Source: V1-33 sp039795165 (GTDB taxonomy: Bacteria; Verrucomicrobiota; Verrucomicrobiia; Verrucomicrobiales; V1-33). Taken from it: a stretch of 64,000 bases of DNA. A program made the position numbers and the translations under genes. The notes below the pieces were generated by a model. That model saw only the letters and a list, made by a program, of their open reading frames with translations. It was not told the origin of the DNA and did not search any database. Position 1 is the first letter of the stretch, and every line of letters starts with the position of its first letter. The stretch spans positions 1 to 64,000 of the forward strand of contig JBDKER010000029.1 in the NCBI GenBank assembly GCA_039795165.1, in the 5' to 3' direction. Below, piece by piece: positions 33,512-41,711 of the stretch.

Positions 33512-35443
33512 TCATTCGGAAGGAGGGTAATACCGATAGCGGAAGGCCTTGGCGGTCGCAATCGTTTCGATGGCGGCGGCCGGGCGGTAGTTCTGTTCCG
33601 CGAGGGCCTTCATGGCATCGCGCAGAATGCATTCGTCGAAGCGGTTCAGTTCGCGTCCGAGGGCGTAGCCAGTGAGTTTCTTCACGAGGTGCCGGATGAT
33701 CTGGTCTTTGCGGCGGAGGAGGATCTGGCGGAGATCGGCTGGGCCATTGAAGGTTTCTCCCGACGGCAGTTTCCCTGAGGTATCGACCTGTTCTGTGCGG
33801 AGGCGGCCGAGGACATCGAATGATTCCATGCTGAAGCCGAGGGGGTCCATGCGGTTGTGGCAGGCGGCGCAGTCCGGATTGCGGCGGTGTTCCTCGAGTT
33901 GCTGGCGGAGCGAGGCGGCGGTGGCTTTGTGGGCGTCCTCGGCGAGTGGGGGAACGCCGGGTGGCGGCGGCGGGACACGTTCGCCGAGGATGACATCGAG
34001 GATCCATTTGCCGCGGAGCACCGGGCTTGTGCGGAGCGGGAAGGAAGTGGACGTGTGGATGGCTGCCATGCCAAGGAGACCGCCGCGGGCCGGGTCCTTG
34101 AAGGTGACCTGCTGGAAATTGTCGCCTTCGATGCCGCTGAGGCCGTAGAGGTCGGCGAGGCGGGCATTCACGAAACTGTATTTGCTGTCGATGAGGTCGG
34201 TGAGCGGCTGATTGCTGCGGACGAGGTGATTGAAGAACGTGATGACTTCCGTGCGCATGGCGCGGGCGAGGGCATCGTCGAATTCCGGGAAGCGTGAGGG
34301 ATCGGGTTTCACTTCCGTGCCGAGGCGGTCGAGTTCGAGCCACTGGGCCGCGAAGCGTTCGCCGAGGGAATCTGCGCGCGGGTCCGCGAGGAGTCGGCGG
34401 ACTTCGCCGAGATAGACATCATCCTTCAGGAGGCTGCCGTCGGCTGCCTTCTGGAAGAGGGCGTCGTCCGGCATGCTTGCCCAGAGGAAATAGGAAAGAC
34501 GGCTGGCGAGGGCGAAGGCGTTGAGAGGTTGGACGCCGGGTTCCGCCGGTTCCGGTTCAGCCAGAAACAGGAAGTGCGGGGAGACGAGGATCCCGGTGAG
34601 CATGAGGCGAACCGCACGGTCGTAGGGATCGCCACGCTGGGCGACGCGGTCGAAAACCGCGAGGTACTTGTCGATTTCCGCGGGGTCGGCCGGGCGGCGG
34701 AAGGCGCGCGGAAGGAATCGGGCAAGGAAAGCGCGGGCCGCATCGCGCGGGGCGAGCGCATCTGAAGGAAGCTGGCCGAGGAGGGCGGAGCGGGCGGCGG
34801 CAGGGCCTGCCGGAAGACTGTCTGGCTGATCCGGAAGGATGGCTGCCATGATTTTCTCGGCAGCGTCGAGGTATTTCTCGATGGCGAGCGATGAGGTGAA
34901 GAGGGTATCGCCGGTGGTATCGAATCCTTCGCCGCCCGCTCCGTCCGCTGGGAGGTCCTGCCATGTGTCCGTGGTGATGCCGAGCAGGTCGCGGATGGTA
35001 TGGCGGTATTCGTCGCGGGTGATGCGGCGGCTCATGACGTGACCCATGTAGAAGCTCTGGGTGCGGTCCGAGGCGAGTTTCGAGCAATCGATTTCCTCCT
35101 CGCGCGGCAGTTTGCGGAGCCAGTCGAGCAGTTCGTTGCGTTCGTTGAAGTCCGGCCCCGGAGATCCTTCCGGGGGCATTTCGAAGGCAAAGACGCGTTC
35201 GAGGATATCCGTCCAGAGCTTCGGGTTGGCAGCGATCTGGTCGTATTCCGCCTGATTGGCGAGATTGAGGTCGGCTTTCTGTTTTTCGTTGCCGTGGCAT
35301 TTGTAGCAGAAGCGGTCGAGCATGCCGCGGAAGCGTTCCTCGTACGCCTTGCGGTGGGCGGCGTCGGCCGCCTGAGACGCAGGGGCGGCGAGGACTGCAC
35401 CGAGAGCGGAAAGTTTAAGAAGCAATGAGAGGCGGGCGGCCAT
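33512..35443 (-). CDS. DUF1592/DUF1588/DUF1585-domain cytochrome-like protein
   Basis: A 643-residue exported protein; start at MAARLSLLL (35443) with signal cleavage near ASQAAD. An N-terminal heme site CYKCH lies in RGMLDRFCYKCHGNEKQKADL (planctomycete cytochrome type). The DUF1587, DUF1595, DUF1592, DUF1588 and DUF1585 series follows: ITRDEYRHTIRDLLGI, LASRLSYFLWASMPDD, RGGLLGMAAIHTSTSFPLRT, HRRNPDCAACHNRMDPLGF and a DLRQILL segment. The second CAACH may bind another heme. These proteins form PVC-specific pairs with DUF1552 proteins; substrates are unknown. It diverges from a large surface-protein gene. Confidence 0.88.
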   Translation of the reverse strand: MAARLSLLLKLSALGAVLAAPASQAADAAHRKAYEERFRGMLDRFCYKCHGNEKQKADLNLANQAEYDQIAANPKLWTDILERVFAFEMPPEGSPGPDFNERNELLDWLRKLPREEEIDCSKLASDRTQSFYMGHVMSRRITRDEYRHTIRDLLGITTDTWQDLPADGAGGEGFDTTGDTLFTSSLAIEKYLDAAEKIMAAILPDQPDSLPAGPAAARSALLGQLPSDALAPRDAARAFLARFLPRAFRRPADPAEIDKYLAVFDRVAQRGDPYDRAVRLMLTGILVSPHFLFLAEPEPAEPGVQPLNAFALASRLSYFLWASMPDDALFQKAADGSLLKDDVYLGEVRRLLADPRADSLGERFAAQWLELDRLGTEVKPDPSRFPEFDDALARAMRTEVITFFNHLVRSNQPLTDLIDSKYSFVNARLADLYGLSGIEGDNFQQVTFKDPARGGLLGMAAIHTSTSFPLRTSPVLRGKWILDVILGERVPPPPPGVPPLAEDAHKATAASLRQQLEEHRRNPDCAACHNRMDPLGFSMESFDVLGRLRTEQVDTSGKLPSGETFNGPADLRQILLRRKDQIIRHLVKKLTGYALGRELNRFDECILRDAMKALAEQNYRPAAAIETIATAKAFRYRYYPPSE

Positions 35444-35626
35444 GGATGAAGAGGGGAACGGAACCCAAGAGGCACCGTTTTCATGGCATGTACGATTGCG
35501 CCGGGGGACAGGACCCACCAGTGGCGCGGCGATGGCGTCGTTTTAGCGACCGCGTGTCCGGGTGGCACATCGTGGTTGCCCGCCGTGGCTGAATCTGGCA
35601 GGGTCGGAGAAACCTCCCTGAACCCG

Positions 35627-38600
35627 ATGAAATCCTATTTTGCCCCTGGAGCGGCTCTGCTGCTGACTGCGGTTCCTGTTTGTGCGCAGGCGCCTGCGAA
35701 TGATGCCTTTGCTTCCGCTGAGGTGATTCCCGGGCCTGGGACCGTTACGGGAACGAATGCCGGAGCGACCTCGCAGACGAGCGAACCGTTTCCGCATCTT
35801 CAGAATGCGAATGTCGTGGGCAGTGCGCCCCGGACGGTATGGTACCGCTGGACCCCGGCGGTGAGCGGACTCGCCTCGGTTTCCGTGGTGGCCCAGGGCA
35901 CCGGTGCGGCCGCTGCCATCATGCATGCCAACGTCTATCTCGGTGCGGCTATCACTGCGCTCGGGCGGGTGGCGGCGACGACTTCTTCAGCGGGAGCGGC
36001 GGGCCCGCCCGCGACCGCCGGGGTGGCCCGGCCCGGGAATCTTTTTGCGGTGACGGCAGGCGCACCCGTGTGGTTTCAGGTGAGCGGCAACACCAGCACC
36101 GCCGCGGCACCCTTTGATCTGACCGTTTCCATGGAGCGCCCGGGCCGGGTGGTGCTGCCCATGTATGCGGGCTGGGACTGGCTGCATCCGGTCAATGGGG
36201 AGAACCCGACCACCGATCCGGCGTGGGCCACCACATGGAAGCTGGCAGGGGACGCGACCGCATACCTTGGCAATCCGACGCTTTCGTTTACCCTGAACCG
36301 TCCGGCTCCCTTTGGGTTCGGCGGCATTGATCTGGCACCCGGAACGGTAACGAACATCGGGACGGCCCCGAGCGGGGCCAGCAACAACGCAGCGTATTTC
36401 CGCACCACCTTCACGCTGGACCGGGACACTTCGAATCTATGGGCGCAGGTTCTCGCAGATGATGGAGCCTATATCTACATCGATGATCTGCCCGGCGTGC
36501 CCGTACGCATTGCCGCCGCGCTCACCAATACATCGTTCACGACGAACACGGCGCACAACGGCTGGCGTCCGCAGCGCGAGAATCATCTGACCGGAGCCAT
36601 TCCGGCGGCCAATGCCAACGTGGCGGTGCCCGGCTGCCGGGCCTACATGCGCACGGGATTCGATAACGAAAAGCAGACGCAGTTTGTGTTTCTGGGCGGC
36701 CTCACCGGAAAGCTCAGTGCCGGGGTGCATCGCGTGGCGGTCTCCGTGCGGCAGAATGTGAATACGAGTTCCGACATGGGCTTTGCCATGACCCTGTTCG
36801 ACTTCGATCCGCTGCCGATGCCGGCCGCCGGCGCGAAGATCGGGTTTGATGACGTGACATGGGTCAACGGGAGCACGACGGCGACAGTGATTCCCGTCGC
36901 CGAACATCATTTTGCTCCGAATCCCGGTCAGGGTGACCTGGCATGGTACATGGTCTGTCCGGATGTGCGCGGCACGATCGCTCTTTCCGGTGGCTGCGTG
37001 GTCAGCGAGACACTTGATGGCACCGCACAGAAGGTGCTGCGGCTGCGGGATGCGGAGGCGCGGCGCTTTGTGACCGAACCGGTATCCGTGGCGGGCCTCG
37101 CGCAGTTCGGCGCGGGTCTGCGTGTGCGCACGAACGATGCCTCGTCGGGATTCGAGGCGCCCGACGAACTGCGCGTCTTCGTCGAGCTGAGTACGGACGG
37201 CGTGAATTTCGCTGAGCCAACTCCGGCCGCGGAAATTGTGCCGCTGCTGAGCGGGGCTGATCTGCTGACGGCCTTCCAGGGTCAGTGGGTGACCCGCAGT
37301 GCGGCCATCGCGACGGGCGGAGCCGTGGCCGCGAGGCTCGTCATCGAAGGCGGCACCGATTCCACCAACGAAACCATCTGGTTTGATGACGCCATCATCA
37401 GTGGCTGCCTCGTGACCCCGCTCGTGACTGGCGTGACGTATGACAACCGGAGCGACAACGACCGCACGAACGACCAGATCCGCTTCACCCTCCAGGTCGA
37501 CGGAGCCGGCAATGCCGGGACCCAGTGGACCACCGAAGGCTTCGGTCCCGGGTCGGAAGTGACCTCCACCTTCGGGGCGGCCGGAGCCGTCACCATCAGC
37601 CGTCCCGCCACCGATGCCACTGGTGCGCGCCAGAATGTCGTCTTCCGTGTGTCCGAGGTCGGTAATGCGTCCTGTTCGGCTGGAGTGACCGTGACGGTTC
37701 CCGCGCCAGCCTTCGGCACGGCGTTCGGGCCGACCGATGTCACCCGGTTGCCCGGTCTGGATGCGGCATCGCCGGATGATGATGTCTATTCATTTCAACT
37801 CGATCCCGTGGGAACCGCGCTCGGGCAGACATGGGAAGCGCGTTCGGCGGATGCGGAGAATGCGGTGCTTTACGGCAGCGGGACGTACGGGGTTCCGGCG
37901 ACCCTGACGATTCCGGTGGGAGTGGCTTCGCTGGTGGTCATTGACCAGTCCGACACGACGGTGCGGCGCACTCTGGCGATTGCGCCGGTGGGCCTGCCGG
38001 TGGCGATGGGCCGCAGTCTGCTCGGTGGAAACAGGGTATTCTACAGTGTGCCCGGTGCGGTGGCTTCAGTGTGGCGTCAGGGTCTCGGGGTGGTGACCGG
38101 AGATGCGGAAGTGACGCCCGATAGCCTGACGGCGCTCTTCAATCTTGGCCGGGTTCCGGCGGCGGGGGAAGGATTGCTGGAATCCGAAAGCATTCCGGTG
38201 GCGGGCCGGGACAACGTTTCGGTGCTCGCCACGCTGCGGGCATTTGAAAGCAGTACAGGTTCTGGCTTTGAAATCGGCGACACCTTCCGGCTCGAAGTGG
38301 AACTGACCGACGCGGGCGGCCAGACGTCGCTGGTCAATCTGATCAATGGACATCCTGCCGACAAAACGCCCGCGGACGGCCTGCTCAATGGATTCACGGG
38401 AGCGACGGCAGCGGATTACACGGCGGCGGCGGGCAGTGATGAATTCAATGCGGCGCAGGCTCCGGCCACGGAGTCTTCGCGCGGGACCTTCTCCTTCGTC
38501 TATGCGGTGCCGCCGGGTACTGCCTCGCTCCGCATCATTGCGGAGGCGGCGGCGAATTCCACGGCGGAATACTTCCTTCTCAAGGACGTGCTGGTGGTGG

Positions 38601-39007
38601 CGGGAGTTCCTGGCGATGCCGATGCCGATGGTTTGCCCGATGCGTGGGAACTGGAGAATTTCGGGAATCTCTTGGCGTCGGCCGGCGGCGATCCGGACGG
38701 CGACGGGCAGAACAATGCGGCTGAATATGCCGCCGGAACCGTGCCCACCGACGGCCGTAGCGTGCTCCAGATCACCGGAATCTTCATCGACCCGGCCACG
38801 CGTCAGGCCACCATCGACTGGGCTTCGGTGCCCGGGAAAAGCTACCGCGTCGAACGCGTCGCGGGCCCGCAATTGCCTGAGGCAGTGGGCTGGCAACCGG
38901 TGGGAGCAGTGGTGCGGGCCGACGGATTCGTCTCGGTGTTCACCGATCCGGCAGTGCCGGCCGGAACCAGCTGGTTTTACCGCGTCCGGGTCGTGCCCGG
39001 GCAGTGA
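35627..39007 (+). CDS. Large secreted surface protein with C-terminal calcium-type repeat
   Basis: A 1,126-residue exported protein; start at MKSYFAPG (35627), cleavage near VCAQAP. The N-terminal 170 residues resemble a bacterial pre-peptidase-like beta-sandwich (NDAFASAEVIPG ... PRTVWYRWTPA). The centre is a series of beta-rich, Ala/Gly/Thr-rich domains without recognisable enzymes. Near the end is a thrombospondin type 3/dockerin-like calcium loop (DADADGLPDAWELENFGN) and then a module of about 75 residues with KSYRVERV and WFYRVRVV that is also present in two other secreted proteins here. A structural or adhesive cell-surface role is likely but unproven. Confidence 0.75.
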   Translation: MKSYFAPGAALLLTAVPVCAQAPANDAFASAEVIPGPGTVTGTNAGATSQTSEPFPHLQNANVVGSAPRTVWYRWTPAVSGLASVSVVAQGTGAAAAIMHANVYLGAAITALGRVAATTSSAGAAGPPATAGVARPGNLFAVTAGAPVWFQVSGNTSTAAAPFDLTVSMERPGRVVLPMYAGWDWLHPVNGENPTTDPAWATTWKLAGDATAYLGNPTLSFTLNRPAPFGFGGIDLAPGTVTNIGTAPSGASNNAAYFRTTFTLDRDTSNLWAQVLADDGAYIYIDDLPGVPVRIAAALTNTSFTTNTAHNGWRPQRENHLTGAIPAANANVAVPGCRAYMRTGFDNEKQTQFVFLGGLTGKLSAGVHRVAVSVRQNVNTSSDMGFAMTLFDFDPLPMPAAGAKIGFDDVTWVNGSTTATVIPVAEHHFAPNPGQGDLAWYMVCPDVRGTIALSGGCVVSETLDGTAQKVLRLRDAEARRFVTEPVSVAGLAQFGAGLRVRTNDASSGFEAPDELRVFVELSTDGVNFAEPTPAAEIVPLLSGADLLTAFQGQWVTRSAAIATGGAVAARLVIEGGTDSTNETIWFDDAIISGCLVTPLVTGVTYDNRSDNDRTNDQIRFTLQVDGAGNAGTQWTTEGFGPGSEVTSTFGAAGAVTISRPATDATGARQNVVFRVSEVGNASCSAGVTVTVPAPAFGTAFGPTDVTRLPGLDAASPDDDVYSFQLDPVGTALGQTWEARSADAENAVLYGSGTYGVPATLTIPVGVASLVVIDQSDTTVRRTLAIAPVGLPVAMGRSLLGGNRVFYSVPGAVASVWRQGLGVVTGDAEVTPDSLTALFNLGRVPAAGEGLLESESIPVAGRDNVSVLATLRAFESSTGSGFEIGDTFRLEVELTDAGGQTSLVNLINGHPADKTPADGLLNGFTGATAADYTAAAGSDEFNAAQAPATESSRGTFSFVYAVPPGTASLRIIAEAAANSTAEYFLLKDVLVVAGVPGDADADGLPDAWELENFGNLLASAGGDPDGDGQNNAAEYAAGTVPTDGRSVLQITGIFIDPATRQATIDWASVPGKSYRVERVAGPQLPEAVGWQPVGAVVRADGFVSVFTDPAVPAGTSWFYRVRVVPGQ

Positions 39008-39134
39008 CCGCATTCCGGGCGGGCTCTCTGCGGCATCCTGCAGATTCTGCTTGCATTAAGGATGAGGGTGAGGAAGGGGAAAGCTCCCCGTCCTCCGGGA
39101 CAGGGAACCAACCTTAACCATCCTCCCAGGTGGA

Positions 39135-39180
39135 TCGGGCGACAGCCCGAGCAGGAATACCAAAGAGCGCCCGCTGGCGC
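39135..39180 (+). promoter_or_regulatory. Structured leader of rpsB (stable hairpins)
   Basis: The 205-bp region before rpsB contains two perfect hairpins: arms 39135-39140/39145-39150 (TCGGGC, loop GACA) and 39167-39171/39176-39180 (GCGCC, loop CGCT), plus a weaker GTCC/GGAC hairpin near 39098. rpsB leaders in other bacteria bind S2 for autoregulation, so a similar role is plausible. No match to a named leader family was established and the promoter was not identified. Confidence 0.35.
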
Positions 39181-39212
39181 AGCCTGTGCATCCGGGAGAC
39201 CCATCCAACTAC

Positions 39213-39920
39213 ATGAGCACAGAAACCCTGCAGGGCCTCATCGAGGCAGGCGTCCACTTCGGTCACCAATCCCGGAAATGGCATCCCAACATGAAGCCGT
39301 TCCTCCTGGGAACCAAGAACGGCGTGCACCTCATCAATCTCGAGGAGACCGTGAAGCAACTCTTCGCCGCTTCCGAGTACTTGGCTGGTCTCGCCAAGGA
39401 AGGCCGCAAGATCCTTTTCGTCGGCTGCAAACGCCAGGCCCAGGACGCCGTCCGCGAAGCCGCCGAAGCAACCGGCCAGTTCTATGTCAACCACCGCTGG
39501 CTCGGTGGCACGCTGACAAACCTTGAAACCATCAAGAAGTCCATTCAGCGACTCAAGTATCTCGAAACCATCGAGACCCAGCCGGAATACAAGATGATGT
39601 CGAAGAAGGAACTGGCCGCCCTCGGCCGGGAACGCGCTAAGCTGCTGCGCAACCTCGCGGGCATCCGCGAAATGGGCGGTCTCCCCGATGTCATGGTGGT
39701 CGTCGACAGCCACCGGGAATCCATCGCCGTCGCCGAAGGCAACCGCCTCAATATCCCCATCGTCGCCATGACCGACTCGAATGCCGACCCGCTCAAGGTG
39801 ACGTATCCTATCGCTTCGAATGACGATGCGGTGCGTTCCATCAAAGCGATTCTGCAGCACCTCGTGGAACCGGTGGTGTCGGCTCTGGAGAGCACAGGCC
39901 GTGCGCCCCGCAAGAAGTGA
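39213..39920 (+). CDS. rpsB: 30S ribosomal protein S2
   Basis: A 235-residue ribosomal protein S2. The start at 39213 (MSTETLQGL) puts LIEAGVHFGHQSRKWHPNMKPF at the usual place; an ATG nine codons upstream gives an unconserved extension. HRWLGGTLTNLETI and the final SNADP and YPIASNDDAVRSI motifs are conserved. S2 binds the small-subunit body and is needed for S1 association. It is followed by tsf, the nearly universal bacterial order, separated by a hairpin that may modulate readthrough. Confidence 0.97.
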   Translation: MSTETLQGLIEAGVHFGHQSRKWHPNMKPFLLGTKNGVHLINLEETVKQLFAASEYLAGLAKEGRKILFVGCKRQAQDAVREAAEATGQFYVNHRWLGGTLTNLETIKKSIQRLKYLETIETQPEYKMMSKKELAALGRERAKLLRNLAGIREMGGLPDVMVVVDSHRESIAVAEGNRLNIPIVAMTDSNADPLKVTYPIASNDDAVRSIKAILQHLVEPVVSALESTGRAPRKK

Positions 39921-39945
39921 GCCGCCTGACCGCATGATCTGAACG

Positions 39946-39979
39946 GAACGGCGGCGGCACCGCGAGTGCCCCGCCGTTC
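39946..39979 (+). terminator. Intergenic hairpin between rpsB and tsf (partial terminator)
   Basis: Arms 39946-39954 and 39971-39979 form a perfect 9-bp GC-rich stem with a 16-nt loop that itself has GGCAC/GTGCC pairing. The following TTCCTTTCC is only partly T-rich, so partial termination or mRNA protection is more likely than a full stop. A comparable attenuating hairpin exists between rpsB and tsf in E. coli. Confidence 0.6.
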
Positions 39980-40020
39980 TTCCTTTCCAAAAAGCAACAA
40001 CCAGCAACGCAAACAATACC

Positions 40021-40911
40021 ATGGCTGAAATCAGCGCTAAAACTGTGATGGATCTCCGCGCGAAAACGAACGCGGGCATGATGGACTGCAAGAAGGCCCT
40101 CGCGGAAGCGGGTGGCGACATGGACAAGGCGGAGGAAATTCTCCGCAAGAAGGGGATCACCAAGATGGAGAAGCGGACCGACCGTATTTCCAAGGAAGGT
40201 GTGGTCCAGGCCATGCTGAGCGCCTGCGGCACCCGCGGGGTCCTGCTCGAAGTGAACTGCGAAACCGACTTCGTGGCGAAGAATGAAGGCTGGCGCGGAT
40301 TCGTGAGCGAAGTGACGGCGCATGCCCTCGATTCGGCCGCGGATTCCGTCGATGCCCTGCTCGGCGAAGCCTACAGCCGCGGCTCGGGAACGGTTGACGA
40401 AGCGGTCAAGAGCAAGGGCGCGGAAACCGGTGAAGTCACGGTGCTGCGCCGCTTTGTCCGTTTCTCAGGCGGCTCCAGCAGCTCCGTGGCGACCTATCTG
40501 CACATGGGTGGCAAGATCGGCGTGATGGTAGAGGTCAAGGCCGGCAAGCCGGAGTCGCTCAGCGCGGAACCCTTCCGTACTCTGCTCAAGGATCTTACCA
40601 TGCACATCGCGGCGGCCAATCCGGAGTACCTGCAGCGCAGCGAAGTCCCCGAAGCTGTGGTGGCCAAGGAAAAGGAAATCTATGCCGCCTCCGACCGCCT
40701 CAAAGGCAAGCCCGCCGCGGCTCTTGAAGGCATTCTCAATGGCATGCTCAACAAGTTCTACAGCCAGGTCTGCCTGCTCGAACAGGGATTCATCAAGGAC
40801 CCTGACAAGTCGATCACCGACCTCCTCGCCGAAACCGGCAAGACCCTCGGCGATACGCTGAGCATCGAGCGCTTCGCCCGCTTCGCTGTGGGTGAAGAAC
40901 TCAAAGCCTGA
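40021..40911 (+). CDS. tsf: Elongation factor Ts
   Basis: A 296-residue guanine-nucleotide exchange factor for EF-Tu. The N-terminal UBA-like domain has VMDLRAKTNAGMMDCKKAL and the core has LLEVNCETDFVAKN, the TDFV element that displaces Mg-GDP from EF-Tu. The C-terminal coiled-coil/dimerisation region is present (LLEQGFIKDPDKSI). Length fits the family. It lies 100 bp after rpsB and is followed by a terminator-like hairpin. Confidence 0.97.
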   Translation: MAEISAKTVMDLRAKTNAGMMDCKKALAEAGGDMDKAEEILRKKGITKMEKRTDRISKEGVVQAMLSACGTRGVLLEVNCETDFVAKNEGWRGFVSEVTAHALDSAADSVDALLGEAYSRGSGTVDEAVKSKGAETGEVTVLRRFVRFSGGSSSSVATYLHMGGKIGVMVEVKAGKPESLSAEPFRTLLKDLTMHIAAANPEYLQRSEVPEAVVAKEKEIYAASDRLKGKPAAALEGILNGMLNKFYSQVCLLEQGFIKDPDKSITDLLAETGKTLGDTLSIERFARFAVGEELKA

Positions 40912-40931
40912 CCGGATATTAACTGTCCGAG

Positions 40932-40967
40932 GAAAGGCCGGGACCGCCATGGTGATCCCGGCCTTTC
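40932..40967 (+). terminator. Terminator-like hairpin after tsf
   Basis: Arms 40932-40945 and 40954-40967 pair over 14 bp with one mismatch and an 8-nt loop. The T tract is short (CTTTCTG), with three T inside the 3' arm. It lies 21 bp after the tsf stop and is the likely end of the rpsB-tsf transcript. Confidence 0.7.
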
Positions 40968-41076
40968 TGCTGTCGACAGGAACCCGTAGCAAGTCCGTCC
41001 CGGCCTTGTCGCTGCCGCAGAGTCCGACGGAGAAGGATTCGAGCGAGTCCGCCACGATGCCCGATGCAGGGAACGG

Positions 41077-41273
41077 GTCATCAGCGCCAACGGCGCGCCC
41101 CATACCAGCCTGGGCCAGCGGCCCAGGTTACCGATGTACCAATCCCGCAAGCCCTGTAGGGGCGCCCCATTCCGGCCGGATGGAACGGGCCTTCAGCCCT
41201 TCTGGAATGACTCAATCCGGATACCTGGGCCGCTGGCCCAGGCTGGTATGGCTCCAGGCCTTTGGCCCTCGGG
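41077..41273 (+). repeat. 197-bp multi-hairpin repeat, copy 1
   Basis: The first of two direct repeats in the 800-bp gene-free gap between tsf and the sulfatase. It contains six small GC-rich hairpins: GCGCC/GGCGC (41084-41096), CCTGGGCC/GGCCCAGG (41109-41127), a GCCC/GGGC, a GGGC/GCCC, a second CCTGGGCC-type hairpin, and GGCC/GGCC near the end. A perfect 27-bp inverted repeat (41102-41128 and 41223-41249) encloses the middle, so a long cruciform can also form. It encodes no credible protein. It resembles clustered REP-like intergenic elements. Confidence 0.9.
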
Positions 41274-41328
41274 CGACAGGAGACCGAGCCAACAAAAGGA
41301 CAGACCATTTCGCATCGATCCTCCGGCG

Positions 41329-41525
41329 GTCATCAGCGCCAACGGCGCGCCCTATACCAGCCTGGGCCAGCGGCCCAGGTTACCGATGCACCAATCCCGC
41401 AAGCCCTGTAGGGGCGCTCCATTCCGGCCGGACGGAACGGGCCTTCAGCCCTTCTGGAATGACTCAATCCGGATACCTGGGCCGCTGGCCCAGGCTGGTA
41501 TGGCTCCGGGCCTTTGGCCCTCGGG
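41329..41525 (+). repeat. 197-bp multi-hairpin repeat, copy 2
   Basis: A direct copy of the element at 41077-41273, offset by 252 bp, the same length, with only about five base differences by eye (about 97 percent identical). The hairpin stems and the 27-bp inverted arms are all conserved. The 55-bp spacer between copies and the sequence after copy 2 share an AAGGACAGA stretch, so the duplicated unit may be slightly longer. The remaining 186 bp up to the sulfatase start show no recognisable feature. Confidence 0.9.
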
Positions 41526-41711
41526 AACCACAGAAGGACAGAACTCTGCGAACATGCCGGCCCCTACCGAACCGGTGCGTCCCGAACGGCGACCGAGAGG
41601 ACAGCCAGGGGCTGAGCGCAGCGATGTCCGGGGTAACCGGTCAACCCCTCAAACTGCCTTGAAGAGATGGTGGTGACAAGCGCTTGGCTGGACCGTAGGG
41701 TGATCGTCTGG

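Noticed and set aside
40892..41676. Overlapping plus-strand frames of 256 and 180 codons across the repeat pair
   Set aside because: The apparent internal protein repeats simply mirror the two 197-bp DNA repeats, which consist of hairpins.
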